Below the pieces are notes generated by a model that was given only the letters and a program-made list of their open reading frames with translations, was not told the origin of the DNA and made no database searches. Below, piece after piece: positions 11,374 to 23,706 of a stretch of DNA of 64,000 bases. A program made the translations under genes and the position numbers. How positions within the stretch are numbered: the stretch's first letter is position 1; every line of letters begins with the position of its first letter. Source of the stretch: Phyto melanocephala (Eukaryota; Arthropoda; Insecta; Diptera; Rhinophoridae); the NCBI GenBank assembly GCA_941918925.1, contig OW799234.1, positions 95,583,978-95,647,977 on the forward strand. Reading direction: 5' to 3'.

Positions 11374-14300
11374 TTCCTTGTCTTTTTGGAAATTTTTAAA
11401 AATTAAAAAAAAATTATGTTAATTTCTTTCATTTTTGAACGGTGTTTAAAAGAGATAACATTGGGTCGGCAGTCATATTAAAATAAAAATCACAGACAAC
11501 TAACTATAATTCGAAATAAGCTTAAATTATAAAATCAGCATCAATTAACTATATTTTAATTCTATACTCTTAAAAAAGCACACAATATATCAAACACGCG
11601 GAGACGTCAATACATCGATAGCTTAATAAAAAAAAGGACATTTCTCGATTCTTAACACAATTGCGATTTCAACATTTTCTAGTAGTCTACATATAAAAAC
11701 ACGCCACCCTTACAAATTAAGTACGCTAGGGTAACAAATAATGGATTTTTAGCCTCTTAAGAATGCTGTAACTCATTTAATTTTTTTAAATTTTATTTAA
11801 TTTTTTTCTCTTCTGTAAAGTAATTAAAATTTGAGATATGCCCTTTTGATATTAATCCATCGATATAAATGTATTTTAGAGATTAAAATTGATTAAGTAC
11901 AATCGATTTTCCCAGTTACAAATTGTTCTCCATAACATTTAATTTTTTATTTTAAATTATCACAAATAATCAAAAAATTAAATAAAAAGGTACCTTCGTT
12001 CCCTCTTTTTTCTTGACGTTAACCATTTGACAATCACAAAGATAGTGATAATTTCGTTAAAATCGAGCCAAATTTATTTATTTGATATATCCCATGGTTT
12101 AATAATATATTTCGGAGTGAAATATTTAAAAAGAAATTTTTTCATGACACTTTAAGCAATTGGCTATTATGGGGGAAGAGGTCAAATATATGAAATTTTT
12201 ATATTTCGAAAGATACATCTTATGTTCAGCTGAACACCTAAAACTATCTCAAAATTATTTTGGTTTGAGCAACAAAGAAGTTGAAAAGGTTATAGTGACA
12301 AATTTTCACCAATAGATTTAGATAATAAACACACAATGCGCATTTGGCTGACACCAGGCTTCGAGTGCCATTTATTATTATACTAGCTAATACCCGGTGT
12401 GCTTCGCCACCTCCATCGTAATGAAATAAAAATTTTATAGTTCAAAAATATATTTATTTTGCAAGTGCCACCCTTACTATTACTAAATCAACCATTTCTT
12501 ATTCAAATAATCATATAGACGTCAAAGCATCTCTTGCAAAATTTGGGTACTCTAACTATTATCGCTTCCCAGATATACGAATTTTTGTATTTAATTCATA
12601 TGACAGGTGCCACGCCCACTATTACTAAAGCATCCATTTCTTATCAAAATACATATAGATTTGACCAAGAACAGCGTAACAAATTTTGGTAAATTGCATC
12701 GTATAATAATTATATATTTTTTTTTAATTACTTAATGATATTATTATTTTTAGATAGCATTCTTACTTTATATACCTTAAACAGTATTATTTTGTACTGG
12801 ATACGTTATCTTTACCTTCTGCCTCATAAATGTTTTCGGTTCTACTGTATTTCGGCATTCCGGTTAGATACAATGAAATGAGTCATTATGTTAAATTTTA
12901 TTCTTCTTCTTTGATTTTATTAATGTCTGCTTTTAACTTTATAGTTAACAGTTTTGTAAGAGAGAATCCAAGTAATTTTAAATAATATACTTTTTTATGT
13001 AAATATATTACAGAAAACGGTTTTGATAACTGGCCTAGTAATATATTTATTCTTTATTTTGTCATTTAAAACAAAATAAATATATTTATATAAATATGCG
13101 TTTCAGTCATATAATTAAATCATAATATCCTAAAAAAATCATATCCTAAATGCTTAATCACACTTATTTATTATTATATAGCTAATATCCTGTTCAGATT
13201 AAAATTACATATTTTTATAAAAAAAAAATCCCAAGACTTAATTTTCCTTTTCATTATGTGGCAACGCTATTTTATTTATATAAAGATAAACTAAAAAAAC
13301 CTAATTTTTGTAAACAAAAAACAATATGGAACAACAACATTTAACATTCAATTTTTCAACCACCGTAAATATTGTCTTTGAAATATTAACTTCGTACCAA
13401 CGTTAAATATTTTTATTCATTTTTTTTTTTAACTAAAAACACGTCAAAAATAAATACGTATTTAGGCAATTTGTATATGGTTTTTTAAAAAAAATATTTA
13501 ATTTAAGACTAAATTCTACTTAATCTACCAACAACACTACGCAACTAAGCTTAGGTTTAAATGCACAAATGTCATTTATAGACAAACTAAACATAAATTC
13601 CACTTCTGCAAAGGATTTCGTGTTTTTTTTTCGAAATGTGAAAAAGCTTTACCAAAAATATCACTCAACTTTAGATGAGAATATGCTCGATAATTTAATT
13701 CACTCGTCTTAGGTCGTCTCTGGCTCTCTGTTTTTAAGCTTAACTGGTAGCCGGTTGTAATGCTCATATTTATTGTTGGTAACAACAACTGACTTACTTA
13801 AAATCCACATTAGTTTTCTTGCTCCTGGTCTATTTATGTATCCAGCTCTTATTTAGTTTCTCATCAACAACAATATTCTTAGCAGAAGTAGATATGTTTA
13901 AATATACAATGACTCACAAACATATTTGTGGGTGGTGCCAAAAACTCGCACATACTTACACAAATACAAGCTTCTAAAAGGGAACCAAAACAAAAAGGAA
14001 AAAAGGCCACAAACACAATACAAACTCTTTATTTTGTAAATGTTGTTGTTGTGTTTAGATGTGGTTGGATTTTATTTTTTTTTTTTACACACACACACAC
14101 TCTTACACAAATGAGTGCTTCTGTTTAATGTTGTTTTTGTTGGTTTTGGTAAAATAATTTCTTATTTGGTTGTGTGTTTGTAGTAGTAATAATATAAGTA
14201 TATAGAATGATTATATTTTATGAGCATGACTTCTAGCCATATTTCTTATATTCAGTATGTATTTCTACATCCCCCCCCCCCCCCTCTTTACTTTTCTATA

Positions 14301-17300
14301 TTGTTCACCAACAAGAATTTTGTTCTTTGTTCCTTTAGGACTTCACATTTATTTTTGTTGGTTGAATATAAGAATCCTTAAAGTATATAATGTATGTATT
14401 AGGAAATCTTTGAGCTACTCTTTAACAGGACGGGAATAAATTAAGTAAAACTTAACGAGACAATAAATCTGTATATATACGATTTATATTATGTAAACAT
14501 ACAATTATGTACATATACTTACTATATATGTATATATAAAAATAAACGTATATGTGTTAAAACACATATGTAAGTACATATAAAGGTATTTATTATAAAT
14601 TTTACACGTTTTGATTTATATAAAATACAATTTTTATCATTTTTGTGCATTTCAACCACTAATGATTTTTGTAATATTTTAGTCGTGGTGATAGTAATAA
14701 TTTCCCTGACATTCTCTAAGGTCATACATAGATCGTTCACTGAACTATGACAGCAGTTTTGGTGTATGCTGTAAAAAAGGGCAGTCATTAAATTCATTTT
14801 ACAAAAAACTTCAATAAATAAATAATTTAATAATTTTTTAGTACTGGAAAAAAAGGTGCTTAATTGTAATTTATTAATTGTCCAAGAACGCTTGCAAGTT
14901 AAATAAAATAATTAAAATTTAATAATATTCTCTGTTTTGGAATGATTTTAAAAATGCCTCAATTTTATTAAAAACTTTTCAAAAGTTTTAATCTAAATTC
15001 ATATGTACTTTATAGATTATATTATAATGCTTTTTCGATGTATAAACGGTTACTTCTAGTTCATTCAATACTGTGGAATTTCATGTATTCTACGGCCGAT
15101 CACTGCGTCGTTTGCTTGGCGGATTTTATGTCTCTATCGAAATATTTATAGCGTTTTTGAATTTTTATTTTGGGCCCATTTAACTATATTATCTACTTTT
15201 AATATCTTTATTATTTGGTATTATAAAAAAATTACGGTTTAAAAACTCTTGATAAAGTCTCTTTTTGTCCTTATCATTCCATTTGTGATTTCTATAATAT
15301 TTATTTCTTACCCCATGAAATATTGGTTGAAATCAACTTTTAGAAACATAAGATACTTTTTAAATGCATTTGCCACGCTTTTTGATATGATATAGCTTTA
15401 AGGCTACTCGTAAAAATGTTGGACAAATCGGTCACTAATTGACAAAGTTATAGGCAAAAAATTTTTTTTTAATATATACCAAGTTACTAGAGCTGCTAAT
15501 TAATTTTTGGGCACGCTTAAGACACGAAAATAGAAACCATAGTCCCAAAAACTAATGCTGAGAAAAACTGAGAAGTTGGTTAGAAACTAACTGAGATATA
15601 AGCATAAAAAGGCAAATGCTTGTCTGTTTTTTTCTAAAATTATTTCAAATTTTTTCAGCCTCTGTTTAAAGAATAAACTTAATAGAATATAACACATTAT
15701 AAAAAATTTTAAATCCAAGATAGGCACCACTACAATAAATACAATAAATTTATACATAGTCAAATCTAGTTAATAAAAAATATACCCACTTCAACTCTCT
15801 AAATAGTGGTATCATACGAAATTGCTTGACAAGTAAAACAAAGTAAACTATGAAAGAGTTAAAATTCAAGATGGCGTCTAAAATAAAATGGCGGATAAAC
15901 CCCATCACTATGAGTATCAAATAAAAGGGCTTCATAAGTAGAATACAGCTAAATGTTCATAACTTTAATATCAAAGATGGCGTAAAAAATTAAATTTAAA
16001 ATCTTGGCTAAATGAAGGATTTTTTATAAATGCTTTTTTTTAGTTTTTCTAAAGTCAGTTATTTTTATTTTTTTTTTTAATATCGAATAAACCTACTATT
16101 GGGTTTCGGTTGCCTTACTTATGGTGTTAATATACGCGGCTTTCATTTTTTGATACTCAAAATGTTTAATTAAAACTTTCAAAGCCAGTCTAAATAAAAT
16201 CGGTTATAGAAACATGTTAAAAAATATTTAAAACCATTAAAAATATTCCAAAAAGGTATTGAGTTAAATTGGTAAGAAGTTATTCCTCTGAGAGTATTAT
16301 AAATATAAAATATGGGTTATGTGCTATATTCAGAGTTATTTGCCAATACTTTTGTTTTTATTCCAATGTTAATCGGTTATTTATATTTTAAATACTGAAC
16401 CGAAAACCATATTTTTAAGCGGCAATTCGGAAAAACCAAAAAACTGTTAAACGATCAACCTAATGTAAAGGCAAAAAACAACAGTTTTCAACATGTTATT
16501 GCTTTATTGTTCCAATGTACGGAGCGAATTTCATCATAGTTTGCTTCCACAAAATCCAATCAAATTTTCCTACGAAGCATAATTTGAAATGGGTTAATTT
16601 ATGACAATTCATTAAATTGAAATATGTGTTTCTTTTCAATTCTTTATTTCTAGAGAAATAATACTCCAAATGACTTTTCTAACTGTCTTCCTAGCAAAGA
16701 ATGTAGGAGTTTTTAAATCAAGTGCCAAAAAGGAAGTCGTTTACAAAATGGTTGACTACCTAAGTTAAGTTTTTACTAAATGCATTTTGTTTGTTGACTT
16801 CTTAGCTTCTTATTTTGTTTTCCTTGAATGTCTGGCTATTCGTTGCAAGCTTCATATAATGTTTATTGCGAAAAAAAACATGCACACATACATACATAAA
16901 TACAGAAAAATGATACAAAATATTTAAAATGACCTTGACAGGCAAGATTATATGTATATTCAAGGACAATTGCTCAATATTTTGTAGAAACAGTGTGATT
17001 TAAAATTAAAACAAATTAAAGAATATTTATTTTTTTTAAATCATGAATAAAGTGCAATTCTATGCGGTTTTTACCCATAAATCGAATAAACACCGTATAT
17101 ATGTATAGCTTTCTCGGGCATTAATGAGAAGCATTAACCAGCATAGAAGAAATATCTTCTTCCACTCGTATGGATGCGAAATGTAAAATGTTGCACCTCA
17201 CGTCATAAATTTCATACTTCAATAGTTTAAGTAAACGAAAGCCCTAAAACAATGTTAAATCCCATACTCTGTTCAGAAAGTGATTAACAACAAAATAAAA

Positions 17301-17320
17301 TCCGCAAACGAAAAAAGAAT
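11374..17320. other. Gene-free stretch with repeat relics
   Basis: No supportable gene. At 12382-12700 there is a fragment starting CTAGCTAATACCCGGTGTGC, related to the head of the 37.6-kb tandem-repeat element. At about 15270-16050 there is a decayed INE-like sequence: TGGTTGAAATCAACTTTTA, then AAGATGGCG motifs that recur at 50.76-50.96 kb. Simple sequence includes a (CA)n tract near 14088-14100 and a run of 14 C at 14271-14284. Otherwise AT-rich and unassigned. Confidence 0.55.
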
Positions 17321-17325
17321 TAAGT

Positions 17326-17706
17326 TTGACTTACCACGACCACCTCGTTTTTTTACAACAACAACATACATATATACATATGTACATACATACATACATA
17401 AATAAATACCAACGTGGTATACTGGTCAGAGAAAACGTAGATCGGTTCCCAGCTGAGCCAAAAAAAACCTTTTTTTATATAATTTATTCTCTTTTTATTT
17501 TTAATTTTTTTTTTTTTATTTTTTTTTTTTTTTTACATACATACACAAACTGAAATTATAATTTTACAATAGGATGTTTTTTATATGTATGTACGTATTT
17601 CATATTAAGGAGATGAAAAGTGATACAAACAATTGTTATTGCATGACTACACGTTGTGAAGGGTATATAAGATTTGGCACTGCCGAATATAGCACTCTTA
17701 CTTGTT
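17326..17706 (+). mobile_element. INE-like repeat, 3' part, with tRNA-like module
   Basis: Contains CCACGACCACCTCGTTTTTT, a B-box-like segment (ATCGGTTCCCAGCTGAGCC), a T-rich tract, then the shared end GAAGGGTATATAAGATTTGGCACTGCCGAATATAGCACTCTTACTTGTT. The left part typical of full copies is missing. Confidence 0.6.
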
Positions 17707-17761
17707 CTTAATTTTTTTTTTTTTATATCATCATATATAGATTTATAAATATATAATCAAG

Positions 17762-17890
17762 GCGAATTCAATAAGGTGAACTTATTAGATCAGCTGATCA
17801 TCAGCTGTTGACTACTTCTAGGGACCACTTGTCAAATTTTTGTGTATGTTTGACATATCGTTTTGTTTTACACTAACAAAATACACGTTT
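17762..17890. mobile_element. Truncated copy of the 11.2-kb MITE
   Basis: Starts GGCGAATTCAATAAGGTGAAC and carries the GATCAGCTGATCATCAGCTG core, a gtcaaatttttgtg block and a TGTTTTACACTAACAAAATACACG block in the opposite order to the complete copy. The other terminus is absent. Confidence 0.65.
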
Positions 17891-18326
17891 GTATTTTTAA
17901 TGAAATTTAATTTTTATCACATATATATAAATATGTTTAATAAAACAAAATTAAAAAAATTGTTATATGTTTAATTTTATTTAAGCTAAACTGAATATGT
18001 GTGAACACTAAAGTCGGCAAACTAAAATTTAATTGGCTCAATTAAGATGAACATAGAATTGTTTGTAACAGTTTTTATATTTTTAAAATACATATATTTG
18101 TTATCTATGTACTGAAGAATGCACTGAACGGTAAGAAGTAGTTAAATTTTGAGCTGAAAAGGCCAAAATATATTAGGAAGTACCACAGTATCTTTAAACA
18201 TTTATAAGTGCCACCAATACCCTAATTGTGTCACGTTTTGCATAACGGTAATATACGACGACTTTGTCTATTAACAAACCAGATAATATACAAACATTCA
18301 TTTGTACATATGTCACTTGATTAAGA

Positions 18327-19540
18327 AACAAGTAAGAGAACTATATACGACTGTCCCGAATTTTTGATACCCACCACCAATTTTGTGTTCTTTTATAGCA
18401 CAAAATTTATTTTTTATTATTAACAGTAATCGCTATGGAATAACAACTTTATACTAAAATATGTATAATTTCTTTATGAATCTTCGATTTGCTGTTAATT
18501 TATTTTTTTTTTTTTCCTAGAATGTTGTATTTTTACTGAAACTGAAGAGTATAATTTGGTAGATTTGTGTGGGCATGGCACCTCCTATTTTTAAAATAAT
18601 ATAATTAATGTTTAAATTCAACTTAGATAATCCATATAGGTTCCTTTTTTTAATTTTTGTCGATATAGAAATAAAAGGAATTAAGGATACAGCGTTTTAT
18701 GGAAGGTGGGCGTTAAAGTGGGCGTCATCCTTATTTTTTTGGAATTATTTTTATATTTACAAATAACGTATATATTCAAAATTTCATCATACGTCTAATT
18801 CTATATGTTTTATGCGCTTTTTAATTTCACTAACAAAAATTATATGAGAAGTGAGCGTTAAAGTAGGCGTGTCAAAGTAGTTTCTTCTGATAAATTAAAT
18901 TTATATATTTCAATATAGAATCCTTTATTCTTTCAAAATCTTTATCAATAGAAAAATTATATAAATTTCTTATATAGCGTTATATGTGAGGTTGGCATTA
19001 AAATGGGCGTGTCACCTTAATTTTCCGTTATTAAAATTGAGTTAAAAGCAATGTTTGCCTAATTTCAGAATCGTACATCTAATTTTGATAGTTTTATTGC
19101 GTTTTAGATTTAATTTTTTAATTTTAAGTACACCGAAAAAGACATTGTGCGGTATAAATTTTCGTAAATTTTGATCTAAAACTTCTTTCGTAATATATAG
19201 ATTTGAACAATTTTCAGGGAAAATTTACTTTCGAAATTTTACACTCTACGTCAATGCGTTTAGACACAATCGCATTTGATTCGATGTAGAAAGGAAATTG
19301 TTTTTTGGACCTATTCTTGCATTATGACCTATAACTCTCTTCTTAATATACTAATTTAGCCCATTTTCAATTCCAAACAAACCTTGTGTATAAGAAATAT
19401 TCCGGCAAAATTTTATCCCCAGAACTTTTTCAGTTCGAACTCAATCGTGTTTTTAATTGTCGGACAGAAGGACATATCTAAATCGTCCTAAAATATAACC
19501 AGGGCTCAGAAAATATATATGTACTTTATTACACATTTTT
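18327..19540 (-). mobile_element. INE-1-like repeat, minus orientation
   Basis: Begins with the complement of the shared end (AACAAGTAAGAG, then a gaatttttgatacccaccacc block). It contains two or three diverged CGCCCAC/GGGCGT units of the 288-bp type and ends in the complement of the AAAATATATAC...GGACA head region. The hairpin stem is degraded. No coding capacity. It is followed at 19549-19575 by the complement of the CTAGC...GCGCGC...GCTAC head seen at 37.6 kb. Confidence 0.55.
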
Positions 19541-20204
19541 TTTGAGTGTAGCAAGGCGCGCTGGGTAAGCTAGTGTAAAATAGAAGAAAACAAAGGTAAA
19601 TGTCAAGGCATATTTAATCATCAGGTACTCTTGATTCGTCAACTGATTATTTTTTTCAACACTTATTTTTAATTTCAGTTGGCAAAATGCATATGTAAAT
19701 AAAAAACAATTTTCTCTCTTTTCTAATTTATTTCAAATGCCAAACTTTTATATATAAAAATGTTAACAAAAAAATTCTCTCCAAACTGCAATTACCTGAT
19801 GCACAGAGGACTATTTGGCCTGAAAAGCTGTCCAAAATTATTAAACGTGTTTTTTGAATTCAAAGTTTTAGTTCTTTGATAGTTTTAGGTATAATATGAT
19901 ATAAAATGTCTAGTGACAGATTTTGAAAAAATTACACTGCGCAACAAAAAAACATATGTGTCTACCCTAGAAATAAAAGTATGTGGAATATATGGATTTT
20001 GATGCCTTAATACAAATCTGTTTTCCGTTTTTCTCTAGAACGTAAGGATTTTCTTTTAAAGGCGTGGCGTACTTAGTTTTTAAGATTTCTTCAAATTCAG
20101 TTTTGCCTTTTTGGCCAACTTTTCAGGCCAAATACTCCTCTGTGTGATGAATAAATATGCCTTGGGTAAATGTCAAGGTACTCGTATACAATCATCTGAT
20201 TGTT

Positions 20205-20902
20205 TTTATACCCTTCACCTGTGGTGCACAAGGGTATATATAGCTTTGTCATTCCGTTTGTAATTTCTACAATTTTCATTTCCGACCCCATAAAGTATAT
20301 ATTTTCTGAAAGCCTATGAATAGAGGAGTCGATTAAGCCCTGACCATCTGTCCGTCTATCCGTCTGTCCGTATGCCCGTATGTCCGTGTGTTGGTTGAAA
20401 TCAACTTTTAGAAGCAACTATAGTTCCTCAGATCTCTATATGGTATCAATCTCTTGGAAATTTTCAGGAATGAATCGCTATTGAAATTCAGCACAATCGC
20501 CAAATAACTTTCTAGGATATAAGCAAAAAACCACGACCACCTCGTTTTTTTACACAATTACAACAACAACATACATACATAAATATATATAAAAACCATA
20601 CAAAAAAGAAAAAATTACAAAAAGAAAAAATATTAAAAATAAAAAAAATAAATAATAAAAAAAATTACAAAAAAATTGTTTAAAAAATAATAATAAAATA
20701 TAAATAATATATTAAATAAAATAAAATTTTTTTGGCTCAGCTGGGATTCGATGCCACGTTTATTCTAACCAGTATATACATATGTATGTACGTATTTGAT
20801 ATGAGATGAATGGTGATACAAACAATTGTTATTGCATGACTACACGTTGTGAAGGGTATATAAGATTCGGCACGGCCGAATATAGCACTGTTACTTGTTT
20901 TT
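20205..20902 (+). mobile_element. INE-like repeat, full-length short-class copy
   Basis: Starts TATACCCTTCACCTGTGGTG, then CCGACCCCATAAAGTATATA, clustered CCGTCTGTCCGT and TTGGTTGAAATCAACTTTTA. Next come an A-rich tract and the complement of the tRNA-like module (GGCTCAGCTGGGATTCGATG). It ends with GAAGGGTATATAAGATTCGG, the hairpin TTCGGCACGGCCGAA and CTGTTACTTGTTT. Confidence 0.65.
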
Positions 20903-21210
20903 TTAATCATTCACAAGTAGTGGCAAGAAATTTTTTATAACGTGTTTTCATCCTCCATTATTATTATTATTAGTATTTTTTTTTTTTTTTTTTTTTTTAA
21001 TAAATAATTTCAGTTTCAGTTGCCTAACAACGTTTTACAATTTTCCGAAATTAGAATATTAAGTTTTTACATTGAGATTTTAAAAAAAATGTCAATATTA
21101 AAGAAAAAATTAAAATAATTGTGCGACATCTACAGGCATATGTATATACAAAAATAGTATTCATGTGTTTTTTTAATTGTTGTGTTTGTTACCGGGATGC
21201 ATTTACCTTA

Positions 21211-21640
21211 CGCTGGGTCTCCACGTAGCAATTTTCATTGCTAAGCAAAAGCAAAGACGTCGGCAGACAAACGGCACTTTATTGCTAAAGTATGTTTATT
21301 TTCATTGGGTGGAGAACACGACACAAGTAATTTATTTATAAAATTTAATATTTTTGTTTTAATTTTTATGGATTTTTTTGAAATACCTCACTCTAAATTA
21401 TTATTAGGTAAAATTATTTTAATTTTCCTTTGTTTCTGCAAAGAAAAACAAAAACTTCGAAGAAAATTAAAAGGATTTTGACAGCTAATTTCGGCAATAA
21501 TTGCTCAAGCAATCAGCAGAGCAATGATTGCGCAATGAATTGCTACATATAGCAATTTGCGGTCTACACGTCGCAATCTCTATGGACGCAATCGAATTTG
21601 ACAATTGCGGTAATAAATATTGCTACGTGGAGACCCGGGG
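21211..21640. mobile_element. PIF/Harbinger-type MITE candidate
   Basis: The 430-bp element has near-identical inverted ends, GGGTCTCCACGTAGCAAT at 21215 and ATTGCTACGTGGAGACCC ending at 21636. It is flanked by the trinucleotide TTA at 21208-21210 and 21641-21643. A 3-bp TTA duplication is the PIF/Harbinger signature. GCAAT/ATTGC motifs recur through the interior. No coding capacity. Confidence 0.7.
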
Positions 21641-22404
21641 TTATGAATATGCCTTTCGACAATTTCATTAATAAACATTTAATTTTTTTATTTTTGTTTT
21701 CAAAGTTCTAATTTTAAAAGAAGAGTCTTTTGTCTGCATTTAAATAATCTGGCTTATAATAAAAAAACAACAAATTTTGTAAATTCAAATATTTAATTAA
21801 ATAAAACAGAATAAAAATATGAACTGCCATATTAATATATTTTAATTAACCACCATATAATAAATGGCAATATTGTGTATATAACGAGTAATTGTGACTG
21901 ATGGCGAGTACTATTTTTCGAGTAACCGTTATCTGGTCAAATTGTATATTTTCATAACAAACACCGAAGAAAGTGCAAAGCAGATGTAGAGTGCATAGTT
22001 TTATAAAAAACTAAAATATTCCCAAGTTATTCTAACAAGAATATTACAATTATATATTTAAATACACAATAAACTTATTCTAGTGATATTATATGCGAAA
22101 AATATTTAATTATATAAAAAAAATTTACATAATGCAAGTGTAAACACGCAAATTATAAAACTGTACTTTGGTGGTTGCAATTAAAACAAAAGGAAAACAA
22201 GTCTAAAGGATCAACGAAAGCGGCAGCACCCCATTTAAGAAATTTAATAAATAATGAAATTACAGTGAAACACAAATATAAACGTGTTTTTTTTTTAAAT
22301 ATGTATGTATTGGTACATATGTATAAAAAAAATGATAAAGTACATTGCGAATAATTTGTAAAACTGTTTTATGTTTATTATTGATTCACTCGGAACAAAA
22401 AGAC

Positions 22405-23706
22405 ATGGCACCCAAAGTTCCTGAGAAACAACAAGGTCAACAGGCTGTGCACAATAGTTCAGTAGTTATCAAACATTCCAATCCCTTTCATATTTCAGCC
22501 GCCACATTATGCCACAACAAACGTTTAAAATTAAAACGTTCGAAATATGCAGAGTATTTGCGAAATGTTTACCGTAATAATCATGCTACACCACAAAAAC
22601 ACCATTCTCATAAGACTGAGGTGCGTCGGCAAACATTAAGTTTATTGCAGGCTGATGTTACCATTGACCTTCTCTCTGACGATGAAGGCGAAGCACCAAA
22701 TATTAAAACGCAGGATACGGCGAAACAGTCTGTGATTGTTTATCCCGAACGTATGTGTTTAGAAAGAGCGGCAATATTGGGTTTAATGCCCGTTGAGCGG
22801 GCAATGAATCCCCCGCCTTTAGTAGCGATTACAAAAAATAATCGGCAAAAAACTCAGTTACCTGTAAAACAACCGCCGCAACATCAACTAAAGTTACAAA
22901 AACCCCCCTTTCTGCTGCCGAAGTCACAAAAACCTCAGCAACAGCCTCGCAAACGGAAATCAAGACCTCAGAAAGGTCGTTCTATACCGGCATCTTCCAA
23001 AACTCCGATTTTACTAAATCATGAATCTATAGTCTTAAGTGACGATAGCAATGATGCGCCCATATTAATGTCACAATCAACAATGCCCATAAAGTCTATG
23101 GCAGTATTACAGCCTCCCGAGTTATCTGTGACATGTCCTACCTCCTCTCAAATACCCTGCCTGCCTCAACATAACACTATGCAAGTTGACGAAGAGGTAA
23201 CCATATCATTAGTGCCTCGTTCCCTGAACACCACAAACTGTTCCAGTCGTGCTTCTCTTAATGCTGCACCTAACGCAGTACAACATCATCAGGAGCTATT
23301 TCCTATGTTACCGGATGAGACGACCGTTCATACTGTGATAGCCAATCGTATCTATGAATTGTCCCTCACCAAACTAAGAGAAGGTTTAGCTTCCTGCGGC
23401 ATTCCAGAATTTACTGATGGTCAGCAGAAAATATCGCCACAAAGGCGTAAAGGTATTATACAACAGCCACCATTGGTTTCTCCCCCTCAGGCACCCATAT
23501 CTTTAAAATTGTCTAGCGATTTAAGCATTTCATTGATCTCAGACGATGAAGACGAAGATCAACAGAATAATCACCAGCAAGAACCCATGCTAAGTCCCGC
23601 CTTTTTACAAAAGTTACCTGTAAATGTATCGATAGCACCGGTGCCCGTGAGAACACCCACTACTAACAACCGTTCAACTGAACCGAGAAAACTTAAATTG
23701 GGTTAA
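22405..23706 (+). CDS. Unfamiliar protein with three SUMO-interaction-like motifs
   Basis: A 433-residue open frame from an ATG at 22405 (context AAGACATGG); an upstream in-frame TTG at 22345 is an unlikely start. I do not recognise the family. The protein is low in predicted order, rich in Gln, Pro and Ser, with a basic cluster (PRKRKSRPQKGR, about residues 182-195) that could be a nuclear signal. Three segments have the hydrophobic core plus acidic tail of SUMO-interaction motifs: TIDLLSDDEGE (about residue 85), SIVLSDDSND (about 207) and SISLISDDEDED (about 373). The N-terminal part has a basic KRLKLKRSKYAEYLRNVYR helix. The base composition (higher GC, no stops over 1.3 kb) supports real coding. 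No intron is seen inside; a 5' non-coding exon upstream cannot be excluded. A nuclear, SUMO-linked role is inference only. Confidence 0.75.
   Translation: MAPKVPEKQQGQQAVHNSSVVIKHSNPFHISAATLCHNKRLKLKRSKYAEYLRNVYRNNHATPQKHHSHKTEVRRQTLSLLQADVTIDLLSDDEGEAPNIKTQDTAKQSVIVYPERMCLERAAILGLMPVERAMNPPPLVAITKNNRQKTQLPVKQPPQHQLKLQKPPFLLPKSQKPQQQPRKRKSRPQKGRSIPASSKTPILLNHESIVLSDDSNDAPILMSQSTMPIKSMAVLQPPELSVTCPTSSQIPCLPQHNTMQVDEEVTISLVPRSLNTTNCSSRASLNAAPNAVQHHQELFPMLPDETTVHTVIANRIYELSLTKLREGLASCGIPEFTDGQQKISPQRRKGIIQQPPLVSPPQAPISLKLSSDLSISLISDDEDEDQQNNHQQEPMLSPAFLQKLPVNVSIAPVPVRTPTTNNRSTEPRKLKLG

Noticed and set aside
14522..14797. 91-residue minus-strand frame with VNDLCMTLENVREII
   Set aside because: The upstream part looks mildly protein-like, but the frame decays into AT-rich sequence, has no splice or family support, and is too short to call.
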